Source of the DNA: Waddliaceae bacterium | GTDB taxonomy: Bacteria; Chlamydiota; Chlamydiia; Chlamydiales; GCA-2709385 | Length of the DNA: 30,620 nucleotides | Reading direction: 5' to 3' | Assembly: GCA_002709385.1 (NCBI GenBank) | Contig: PAQS01000042.1 | Coordinates: 1-30,620 of the forward strand | Part shown: piece after piece, positions 1-8,100 of the stretch | Numbering within the stretch: the first letter of the stretch is position 1 | Layout: every line of letters starts with the position of its first letter | Notes under the pieces: generated by a model | Told to the model about the DNA's origin: nothing | The model's input: only the letters and a program-made list of their open reading frames with translations | Databases searched by the model: none | Position numbers and translations under genes: made by a program

Positions 1-18
1 CAGCGTCTCTTCTCTTAA

Positions 19-758
19 ACTTTGCTGTCATTTAGACCTCCAGAAAAACCTCTAATATAGCTCTTCTAGGGAGTAAATCAACTGGTCTAGTTTTTGGGGA
101 CCATTATACTTTAATTCCATTTATAGCAGCAATTGGTAACCATGATGTGATCGGTGGCTGGCATCAAAGCCCAGAAAAAGCTTCTTACTTTTACCGTTTA
201 TTTCGCCTACCTGGACAAGACTCATTCACACAAATCAACTTTGGAAACTACTTATCTCTTCTCATTTTAGACACAAGCCATGCTCATGAAGTTACTGGAA
301 TACAAACTCGCTTTGTAAAAAGTGCTATGCGTAAATCTAAAAAATTTCCTCATCGATTTGCTATTTATCATGCTACAGCTTATCCATCGCACAGAAAATA
401 CGGTAAAAAAATCTCAAGATTAATTCGCAAAAATTGGTGTCCGCTTTTCGAAAAATACCATCTTCATGCTGCTTTTGAGCATCACGAGCACAGTTACAAG
501 CGAACACCTCCTATTAGCAACGAAGCAATTGATGAAAATGGCGTTATATATATAGGTGATGGAGCTTGGGGAGCTGCACCACGTTCTGTCCACTCTATTG
601 AAACGACTTGGTACCTAGCTCATGCTGCATCTGTTCAACATTGTGTAATGGTAAGTATCAATGAAGAACAACGTCTTTACGAGGCCTATGATGTAAGTGG
701 AAAAATTATTGATTCCTATAAACAAGTAATTCATCCATATAATGATACCTTTAACTAA
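19..758 (+). pseudogene. Decayed copy of purple-acid-phosphatase-like metallophosphoesterase
   Basis: The readable part (about 36-758, no ATG; the first usable GTG is at 147) matches the C-terminal half of the intact neighbour at 771-2024. It keeps the GNHD motif, the IYHATAYPS segment and the HHEHSYKRT segment, which correspond to metal-ligand motifs of the calcineurin-like/purple acid phosphatase family. The upstream half is broken. Stops interrupt this frame at 33-35 and frame 1 at 58-60. Frame 1 at about 19-57 still reads FRPPE, which resembles FRTLPE in the intact copy. The first two metal-binding blocks (GGD and GDxxY) are missing between these pieces, which suggests a deletion plus a frameshift. 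Without those ligands the product cannot form the usual dinuclear metal centre. More of the gene may lie left of the window. A truncated protein starting at the GTG remains possible but unlikely. Confidence 0.7.
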
Positions 759-770
759 GGAGCCACAATT

Positions 771-2024
771 ATGTATGTAAGACCTCTTTTTTTCCTGCTT
801 GCTTTGATCATTCATGGTGGAGCAGGAAACCTCACAGCAGCAGACAAACCAACAGCTTTTTACATCACTTGGTTTCAAGATCCATGTAGAACAGCTGTTA
901 TTCGTTGGATTACCTGTGATAATGACCATGGTGATTGGCTTGAATTACAAAAATCCGAACCTAAAAAAGCAAATGAAGCTTCTCAAAATTGGTACCGCTT
1001 CAAAGCATCTCATAAAAAATTTCCAGACAATCGTCCTTACGTACTCCATTCGTTAGAACTCTATAATTTAAGCCCAGATACATCATATGCTGTCCATTTA
1101 GAAGAATATGATCATATTTTTTACTTCCGTACTCTACCAGAAAGTCTCGATCATCCTGTACGCTTCGTTGCAGGAGGTGATACATTCCGCGATGGAGCAG
1201 ATGTTTACAATAATATGAATCGGATCGCAGCAAGCTACAGTCCGTATTTTGCTGCTTTAGGTGGAGACATCGCGTATGCGACAACTCCTCTACCATGTAT
1301 AAAAGAAGATACACAACGATGGCTTTGCATGCTTCAAGGGTGGATGAACCATATGGTTACACCTGAAGGGTTCTCTGTTCCACTTGTTGCAGCTATTGGT
1401 AATCATGAAGTCGTGGGATGGCTCCCAAATAAACCGGAAAAAGCCGCTTTTTATTATCTATTTTTCCGTAATCCTAGTATGACAAGCTATTTTTGCTTAA
1501 ATATTGGTGACTACATGTCTCTACTTTTATTGGATTCGGGACATACAGAAAAAGTCAATAAGACACAAAAAGACTTCATCGAAGAAAAGCTTGCTGCAGC
1601 ACAAAGTATGGAACACCGTTTTGCCATTTATCATGCTCCAGCTTACCCTTCTGCAAGACGCTACAATGCTTGCTCATCTAAAAAAATGCGTAAACATTGG
1701 TGCCCACTATTCGATAAGTACCAACTGCACATTGCTTTTGAAAATCACGACCACGCCTACAAAAGAACTCCGGCAATCAAAAACGAATGTCCTAACCCTA
1801 AAGGGACCGTTTATATAGGCGATGGGTGCTGGGGAATTGCTGAACCGAGAACCCCTAGAGTTTGCGAAAACTATTGGTATCTCAAGAAAAGCGCTTCCAT
1901 TGGACACTGTTTAATAGTTGATCTCGATCAAAAACAAAGAACAGTAAGAGCTGTAGATTGGAATGGTAAAGTATTTGACTCTGTAACTCAAAAAGTGGAT
2001 AGCGTCATGCATCCTCCACTTTAA
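771..2024 (+). CDS. Secreted purple-acid-phosphatase-like metallophosphoesterase
   Basis: This 417-aa protein starts with a signal peptide: a short basic start, a hydrophobic FFLLALII core, and likely cleavage near residue 24. An N-terminal beta-sandwich-like region of the purple acid phosphatase type follows (about residues 28-120), then the calcineurin-like phosphoesterase domain. Metal-binding motifs appear in family order: GGD near residue 138, GDIAY (GDxxY), GNHE, YHAPAYPS (the VxxH/Y block) and NHDHAYKRT (normally GHxHxYxR). The expected activity is hydrolysis of phosphate mono- or diesters in the periplasm or outside the cell. The natural substrate is unknown. An AAGGAG ribosome binding site about 10 nt upstream supports the ATG. 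The gene directly follows a decayed paralogue, so it comes from a tandem duplication. A terminator-like hairpin follows the stop codon. Confidence 0.85.
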   Translation: MYVRPLFFLLALIIHGGAGNLTAADKPTAFYITWFQDPCRTAVIRWITCDNDHGDWLELQKSEPKKANEASQNWYRFKASHKKFPDNRPYVLHSLELYNLSPDTSYAVHLEEYDHIFYFRTLPESLDHPVRFVAGGDTFRDGADVYNNMNRIAASYSPYFAALGGDIAYATTPLPCIKEDTQRWLCMLQGWMNHMVTPEGFSVPLVAAIGNHEVVGWLPNKPEKAAFYYLFFRNPSMTSYFCLNIGDYMSLLLLDSGHTEKVNKTQKDFIEEKLAAAQSMEHRFAIYHAPAYPSARRYNACSSKKMRKHWCPLFDKYQLHIAFENHDHAYKRTPAIKNECPNPKGTVYIGDGCWGIAEPRTPRVCENYWYLKKSASIGHCLIVDLDQKQRTVRAVDWNGKVFDSVTQKVDSVMHPPL

Positions 2025-2030
2025 AAATAC

Positions 2031-2062
2031 AACGCAGAGAAAGGAGACCCCTTCTCTGCGTT
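2031..2062 (+). terminator. Hairpin terminator after phosphoesterase gene
   Basis: A 14-bp stem with one mismatch and a 4-nt loop (AGAC) begins 7 nt after the phosphoesterase stop. The outer arms are AACGCAGAGAA and TTCTCTGCGTT. Only three T residues follow, so it is a weak classical terminator, but the position fits the end of a transcript. Confidence 0.6.
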
Positions 2063-2069
2063 TAAGCTT

Positions 2070-2188
2070 CAATGGCTGCCTAATCTCGTATCAGATTTGG
2101 CTTGCATGGTTCAGATATGAACTCAGAAAAACACTCTAAATCTCACCCTCATTTAACGCACTGGAAGCTCGGATTAGGTAGCCATTGG
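2070..2188. repeat. 119-bp element with terminal inverted repeats (MITE-like)
   Basis: The left end (2070-2085, CAATGGCTGCCTAATC) is the reverse complement of the right end (2172-2188) except for one base. The first 50 bp (2071-2120) recur at 14971-15020 with 45 of 50 bases identical. It carries no ORF. It lies between two converging genes. A non-autonomous mobile element or a chromosomal palindromic repeat would both fit. No target-site duplication was obvious. Confidence 0.6.
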
Positions 2189-2222
2189 AGGTTTAACGAA
2201 AAATCAACTCTCATGCTTAACT

Positions 2223-2738
2223 TTACTGACTAAGCAAGTCGTCCCATTCATCTTCTTCAAAAAGCTGATCTTCTGCTCGATCTGCCCAACGCATAAGAGT
2301 ATCATTAAAAGCGTTAGGAACAATGATTTTTGTGAGACCTATAGGAAAAGATAACGCCGCCTTACAAACATTTTCTACTTCACAAGAAATATTTGAGCAC
2401 TCATGACGGAGAAGATCTCTTGTGCTTATTTGCGGTTTGTCTTTCAAGCCTTTCAGCTTTTTAGCACGATGAATAAAACGACAAGGAGCTTTCAATGTTG
2501 TAGATGCTAAGCTACCTACTTTCCAAATAACATCGAAAGGAGCAAGACAAGCCCCTGTAAGAGCTTCAGCTCTAGGCTCGCCGTAAGGACCCAGCACTTG
2601 ACCATTTAGCCCTACATTATTATGCATTGTAGCCGAGACTAATCCTCTCGTAGACCGAGGCATGCGACTGCACTCTAAATTCCAAGATAATGTCTCCATG
2701 TCACCCGGATTAACCGGTAAACTTACGGTACCTGTCAT
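2223..2738 (-). CDS. Hypothetical protein, 171 aa
   Basis: The product is not recognised. The 171-aa protein has no signal peptide. It has a moderately hydrophobic centre (about residues 58-85, around GACLAPFDVIWKVGSLAS), several cysteines, and a strongly acidic C-terminus (EEDEWDDLLSQ). ATG is the chosen start, with a weak AAGGT upstream. The start codon lies inside one arm of a perfect 10-bp inverted repeat (2736-2745 and 2763-2772). A plausible promoter (TTTACT, 17 nt, TATAGT on the minus strand) lies just upstream of that repeat. It is the last of three minus-strand genes and ends next to the palindromic element. It could be a lineage-specific secreted or regulatory protein, but nothing in the sequence decides this. 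Confidence 0.6.
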   Translation of the reverse strand: MTGTVSLPVNPGDMETLSWNLECSRMPRSTRGLVSATMHNNVGLNGQVLGPYGEPRAEALTGACLAPFDVIWKVGSLASTTLKAPCRFIHRAKKLKGLKDKPQISTRDLLRHECSNISCEVENVCKAALSFPIGLTKIIVPNAFNDTLMRWADRAEDQLFEEDEWDDLLSQ

Positions 2739-2772
2739 AGCTCATACCTTATATTTTAGAACATGAGCTATG
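2736..2772 (-). promoter_or_regulatory. Perfect 10-bp inverted repeat over a start codon
   Basis: CATAGCTCAT (2736-2745) and ATGAGCTATG (2763-2772) are exact reverse complements separated by 17 nt. The ATG of the 171-aa gene is in the proximal arm. If both arms are transcribed, the hairpin would hide the start codon. If transcription starts at about 2766, as the nearby promoter-like hexamers suggest, the repeat would act as a DNA operator instead. Confidence 0.45.
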
Positions 2773-2801
2773 ACTATAAAGTAATTTAATTAATTAGTAA
2801 A
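2773..2801 (-). promoter_or_regulatory. Candidate promoter for the 171-aa gene
   Basis: On the minus strand, TTTACT (2801-2796) and TATAGT (2778-2773) are 17 nt apart. The predicted start of transcription falls inside the adjacent inverted repeat. This is motif reading only, in an AT-rich region. Confidence 0.3.
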
Positions 2802-2829
2802 TAAATAGATCTTACACATTAATTAATTT

Positions 2830-3216
2830 TTAAAATTGATACCCTTCTCTTATCAATTCTGGTTTACTTTCATCTAAATGGCTTTTTTGCCAGGCTTCTA
2901 TTATATTTAATACTTTTTTTCTAGAAGACAAGCCGTTTGTCTCCCATTCTTGCCGACCTTCTAATGGAATAGAATCATACTCAATTTCTCTAAAACCAAG
3001 CCCACGTAAATCTTCCATAAGTGAAGGTACATTTAAACCTCCCGGACCATAATTTACTTGCTTTGGAACTTGAATCCATAACGTAGCAACATTATAAGTG
3101 TCTTTCTCTACTTGTGATTCCACAAGCTTAAGATTCATATGATACAAAACTAAATTTTCACTTTCATAATTATTAGAAATGTACTCTGTAAAAGCGACTT
3201 CTTTATTAACTTCCAC
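2830..3216 (-). CDS. Hypothetical protein, about 128 aa
   Basis: The product is not recognised. It is a soluble, mixed-charge protein without a signal peptide or membrane segment. Blocks such as VATLWIQVPKQVNYGPGG and LEGRQEWETNGLSS suggest a folded alpha/beta protein rather than noise. There is no ATG near the front. The frame is open upstream, with a TTG at 3234 and a GTG at 3216. The GTG is preferred because AGGGGA lies 4 nt before it, while nothing like a ribosome binding site precedes the TTG (which would give 134 aa). It follows the SUMF1-like gene by about 130 bp on the same strand and may share its transcript. It could be a small chlamydial accessory protein or chaperone, but there is no direct evidence. 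Confidence 0.55.
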   Translation of the reverse strand: MEVNKEVAFTEYISNNYESENLVLYHMNLKLVESQVEKDTYNVATLWIQVPKQVNYGPGGLNVPSLMEDLRGLGFREIEYDSIPLEGRQEWETNGLSSRKKVLNIIEAWQKSHLDESKPELIREGYQF

Positions 3217-3349
3217 AATATCCCCTATAAACAATTTACTTTGTAAAAAAAAGAAACAATGCTATCTGAAAATGTATTTAAATGAACATAAGAAAAGCAC
3301 CCCCAGCACGATTACTAAGGATGCTTGAATAGAAAAAACAGCTTCTAGT

Positions 3350-4993
3350 TTAGTCTTTAGCATCAGTCGTACAACGGAAGCCGGTGTACGCATTGAAATC
3401 ATTCTCATGTAAAGATGTTCGATAAACGCTTGTAGATGTTTGTGCTGAGCTTTTGTAAGATCCTCCACGGATTACTCTAAAACCTGATTTACGTTGAGAG
3501 CTAGGATTGTAAACAACATCACCAGGATTTTTAGCCATCTCTTCATAAAACTCTGGATTATAAGCTGTAGATGTCCACTCAGCCACATTGCCACTCATAT
3601 CTTGAATACGTGTAGAAAAATTTGCATCTAACTTACTATTCTTTTGTATAAGAGCTTCATACTGACCAACTGCTACAGTTCCTGTTGTGCCAACATTACT
3701 TAACATACTATTGAAAGAGTCTCCGTAAGGATAGATAGAGCCATACATCCCTTTTGCAGCTCTTTCCCACTCTGCCTCTGTTGGTAATCTTTTACCAGCC
3801 CACTCAGCGTATGTTTTCGCATCCTTATATGATACATTCACTACAGGGTGATCTTCTAAGCCTTTTGCATACTCACCACGTTTCCAATGTACAGGAACAG
3901 AGTGTCCTGTTTCCTGACAAAATCGCGCATACTGCTCATTTGTTACTTCATACTTATCCATGTAGTAACCAGGTAACTCCACTAAAACAGCCGGAGAATT
4001 GACGCTAGGAACTAAATTGGCATCTGCAAGAATTTTGGATCGAGCACCAGCACTTAAAGCTCTTCCTCCTAAAACCTTTGGCATACTCTTATTCATTTTA
4101 TCTGTAGCATAACTAGCAGCACCCATCATAAAGCGACCAGGTGAAATATATATCATGTCAGCTGGTCGAGAATGCGGAGTTAAAAGATAAGGAGAGGTTA
4201 AAATGAATTCACCCTGATCAGAAATCACTCGGTCTACATTTTTCCAAGGAATTTTAATTGATTGACTATTCTTCGCTAATAAAACACGGAAAAAACGATC
4301 TTTTACAAAAGAAAAAGGCAAAGGTTTATCTAGAGCTTCACCTTTAAGATACCCTTGTAAACCACCAGTGTACCAAACATCTACAATGTCTTCTGTTTGA
4401 ATAGAAAATTCTTTCCAACCATCCGTTAATTCAATTTCAGCAGCATCAATCATAAATGGAAAACGATCACCATTACGTAAAATGATACTCGCAAATTTTT
4501 CATGCTTCAATGCAGCAATGCGCCCTCTTTGCTTAAAAAGAACATACTGAACATCTTTCATATCAACTTCACGAGGCTCGTATTCTACTTTTCGACGAGT
4601 CATCTGATCTGCATAACCAAGGGAGATATCAGTTTCGATTCTCTCTTCCACATGCCAAATATAGCGAGGAGTCTGCCCAATGTAGTTTTGCCCATTACGA
4701 GTGACATACTGAATTTGTCGCCCACCACCAGCTAAAGCAATCGCTGCCATTTCTTCTAAATTAAATTTCACAGATGCAAAACTATAATCAAGATCTGGTA
4801 GCTCTTTAATACGACAAATGACTTTACTTCCATCCCGTAAAACAATTACATCGTCTTCAAAATCACGGGGGTTACCTATATCTCTCCATTCTTCCGGATC
4901 CAACTGCAAAGTAAACTCTTTTGCTGCGCCAGAAATTTCAAGCGATAAGGAAAAAGAAATGAGTGCGATAAAGAGGAAAAAGAGTCTTTTCAT
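3350..4993 (-). CDS. Exported SUMF1/FGE-domain protein, likely non-catalytic
   Basis: This 547-aa protein has a clear signal peptide (MKRLFFLFIALISFSLSLE, cleavage near SGAA). Residues about 30-275 are beta-rich and unfamiliar. Residues about 283-545 form a formylglycine-generating-enzyme/SUMF1 (C-type-lectin-like) domain. Family landmarks are GRFMMGA, MDKYEVTNEQYARF, HPVVNVSYKDAKTYAEWAGK, RLPTEAEWERAAKG, DMSGNVAEWT, RVIRGGSY and the terminal GFRC. True FGEs carry a catalytic Cys between RGGS and the following R-rich block. Here that stretch is KSSAQTSTSVYR and holds none. Sulfatase activation is therefore unlikely, and a binding role is more plausible. Chlamydial kinase-related proteins are known to carry such domains. 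The ATG has GAGG about 7 nt upstream. It is divergent from uvrA. Confidence 0.8.
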   Translation of the reverse strand: MKRLFFLFIALISFSLSLEISGAAKEFTLQLDPEEWRDIGNPRDFEDDVIVLRDGSKVICRIKELPDLDYSFASVKFNLEEMAAIALAGGGRQIQYVTRNGQNYIGQTPRYIWHVEERIETDISLGYADQMTRRKVEYEPREVDMKDVQYVLFKQRGRIAALKHEKFASIILRNGDRFPFMIDAAEIELTDGWKEFSIQTEDIVDVWYTGGLQGYLKGEALDKPLPFSFVKDRFFRVLLAKNSQSIKIPWKNVDRVISDQGEFILTSPYLLTPHSRPADMIYISPGRFMMGAASYATDKMNKSMPKVLGGRALSAGARSKILADANLVPSVNSPAVLVELPGYYMDKYEVTNEQYARFCQETGHSVPVHWKRGEYAKGLEDHPVVNVSYKDAKTYAEWAGKRLPTEAEWERAAKGMYGSIYPYGDSFNSMLSNVGTTGTVAVGQYEALIQKNSKLDANFSTRIQDMSGNVAEWTSTAYNPEFYEEMAKNPGDVVYNPSSQRKSGFRVIRGGSYKSSAQTSTSVYRTSLHENDFNAYTGFRCTTDAKD

Positions 4994-5033
4994 TGGATGC
5001 CTCGGCCTCCGGTATGGATAAAATGCTTCTACT

Positions 5034-5048
5034 CTTATATAATATAAG
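5034..5048. promoter_or_regulatory. AT palindrome in the divergent promoter region
   Basis: CTTATATAATATAAG is a perfect palindrome around a central A, midway between the SUMF1-like gene and uvrA. It contains TATAAT on the plus strand and TATATT on the minus strand, so it could serve as a shared -10 region. No convincing -35 was seen on either side. Confidence 0.3.
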
Positions 5049-5153
5049 TTCTTAATAAGACGCTATCCGACTTTACATTCATTTTTTTAAATCGGTAAGT
5101 AATTCAAAATAAATTCGCCTAGTCTTGTAAGGCTCAATACGATAGATTTCACC

Positions 5154-8100
5154 ATGCATGTAAAAGAAAAAATCGAACTTAAGAATGTCCGCGTACATAA
5201 CTTACAGTCTGTTGATCTAAGTTTGAACCCTAATGAATTGATTGTGTTTACTGGAGTTTCAGGTTCTGGAAAATCTTCTTTGGCATTTGATACCATTCAT
5301 GTTGAAGGACAAAGGCGTTATGTCGAGTCTTTATCCCATTATGCAAGACGATACATGGGCGATTTACCTAAGCCAGATGTGGAACTCGTATCAGGTCTTT
5401 CCCCTACAATTTCTATCGAGCAAAAAACAGCTGGAAGAAACCCAAGATCAACAGTTGGAACACTAACAGGCTTATATGACTATCTTAGAGTACTCTACGC
5501 TCGTGTAGCTATTCCTCATTGTCCCATCAGTGGCGAGGCAGTAAAACCACAAAGCCGCGAGCGTATCATTCGAACCGTTCAACTTTTACCTGAAAAAAGC
5601 AAAATTTTTGTATTCAGTCCTTATGCAAAAGAAAGAAAAGGTGAATTCAAAGACGATTTTCAAGATCTACTCCGAAAAGGTTTTACTAAAGTTCGTATTG
5701 ATGGTGACTTATGTGATCTAGAAGAGGAACCAAAACTAGATGGCTCAGTTGACCACACTATTGATGTTGTAATCGATCGCATTATCGTACGAGAAGATAA
5801 CCATTCACGAATCGCTGAAGCAATCACCCAAGCATTAGATTTAGGAAAAGGTGTTTGTTCTGTTTACGATGCGGATACAAAAAAAGAAACTCTCTACTCA
5901 ACTCATGCTTATTCAGCTAAATCAAACCAATACTACGCGTCTCTTGATCCACAAGACTTCTCTTTCAACAGCCCTAACGGTATGTGTGATCAATGTAACG
6001 GTCTCGGCTATGTACAAAGTTTCGATTTAGATCTTGTCATTGATTCAGAAAAAAGTATTTCTGAAGACTGCTGCTCAATCGCAAGCTCTTGCTCTACTGT
6101 TCGCTATGGAAATATCTACCGTAATCTGGCTGAAATTTATGGTTTTAGTTTAGAGACTCCTTGGAAAAAGCTATCGGAGAAAGCGCGTAAAGTTTTTCTT
6201 CATGGAACGACAAAAAAATGGACCTTGATGAACTTTATTCATCCCATAAAAGGAAGTTCTTGGACTGATCGTGTAAGATGGCGTGGGGTTCTCTATGAAG
6301 CGATGAGCCGTTATGCTGAAGCTACTAGCGATACCTACCGAAGAAAAGCTGAAAAATTAATGAGCGAACAGCTTTGCCCCGACTGTAAAGGCGGACGCCT
6401 CAAACCCTATCCAGCTGCAGCTCTTCTTGGTAAAAAAAGCATCAGTGAACTGACCAAAATGAGCATTGCTGAAGCGGCTGCTTTTCTTCAGAAACTAGAG
6501 CTCAAAGGAAACGATGCTCTCATTGCCGATGAGGTTTTGAAAGAAATTCAAGAACGTTTACGGTTTTTACTCAATGTTGGTCTACATTATCTTTCGTTAG
6601 ATAGAGGAGCCCCCACTTTAAGTGGTGGTGAAGCTCAGCGAGTGCGCTTGGCTTCTCAAATTGGTTGCGGATTGGTTGGAGTGACTTATATTCTTGACGA
6701 ACCGTCTATTGGTCTACACCCTAGAGATAATAAGAAACTGATTCAGACTCTTTTAGAGCTTCGTAATATGGGCAACACAGTCATTGTTGTTGAACACGAC
6801 GAAGAAACAATGTTAGCAGCCGACCGTGTTGTAGATTTTGGACCCGGCCCAGGGGTGAATGGAGGAAAAGTTGTTGCAAATGGAACCCTAAAATCTCTAC
6901 TACGAACCAAGCACTCGATTACAGGCGACTACTTAAGTGGAAAAAAACAGATTACTATTCCTAAAAAACGAAGAAAGATTGGAAAAGAGCTGATAAAGGT
7001 TAAAGGAGCGCAACATAATAATTTAAAAAATATCGATGTAGAGATTCCTTGTGCTTGTTTTATAGGGGTTACTGGGGTATCCGGATCAGGTAAATCATCA
7101 CTTATTAGCGATATTCTTTACCCTGCTCTAGCAGAAAAATTGCATCAGAGCGAACAAAAAGCAGGGAAACACAAAAGTATCAGTGGTGTGAAGCATATCG
7201 ATAAAGTGATTGCTATCGACCAAACTCCAATTGGACGAAACCCTCGTTCAAACCCTGGAACATACATCAAACTTTTCGATGAAATTCGAACCCTTTTCTC
7301 TCAGCTACCTGAAAGTCAAGCTAGAGGCTATAAAGTTGGACGTTTCAGCTTTAACGTGAAAGAAGGCTCATGTAGAAACTGTGATGGAATGGGCATGGTT
7401 CGAGTGGATATGGACTTTATGGAAAGTGCATGGATTCCATGTTCTGTCTGCAAGGAACGACGCTTCGATTCAGAAACATTATCCGTATTATACAAAGGAA
7501 AAAACATCTACGATGTCCTTGAAATGTCGGTAGATCGAGCTTATGACTTTTTCCAAAATATCCCCAAGCTTGCTCATAAACTCCACGTTTTACAAAGAGT
7601 TGGAATGGGATACATTAAAATTGGTCAGGCTTCAACGACCCTTTCTGGTGGTGAAGCACAACGTATTAAACTGGCTAAAGAACTAGTCCGTCCTGCCAGC
7701 GGTAAAACACTCTATATTCTTGATGAACCTACAACAGGTCTTCACTTCCACGATATCCAATTCTTACTTTCAGTACTCCAAGAATTAGTTGATCGGGGTA
7801 ATACGGTGCTTGTGATTGAGCACAATATGGATGTGATTAAAGTCGCAGACCACTTAATTGATCTTGGCCCAGAGGGTGGTGATGAAGGTGGAACTCTTGT
7901 AGCTACAGGAAGCCCAGATAAGCTAGCAAAAATGAATACTCCTACGGGTGAAGCTTTAAGAGAGGTTTTGTACCCAGATTACGAAACACGTATCGCAGAA
8001 ATACAATCTCGCTCTACAAAAACAGTGAAAACAAAAGGACTGCAATCAATTTCAATTTCTGGAGCAGAGCAAAACAACCTCAAACGCATTAACGTAGAAA

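Noticed and set aside
615-929. A 104-aa minus-strand frame
   Set aside because: It crosses the boundary of the two phosphoesterase copies on the opposite strand, so it is a shadow.
2070-2188. An insertion sequence with a transposase
   Set aside because: At 119 bp it has no coding capacity, and no transposase-like protein is encoded anywhere in the window.
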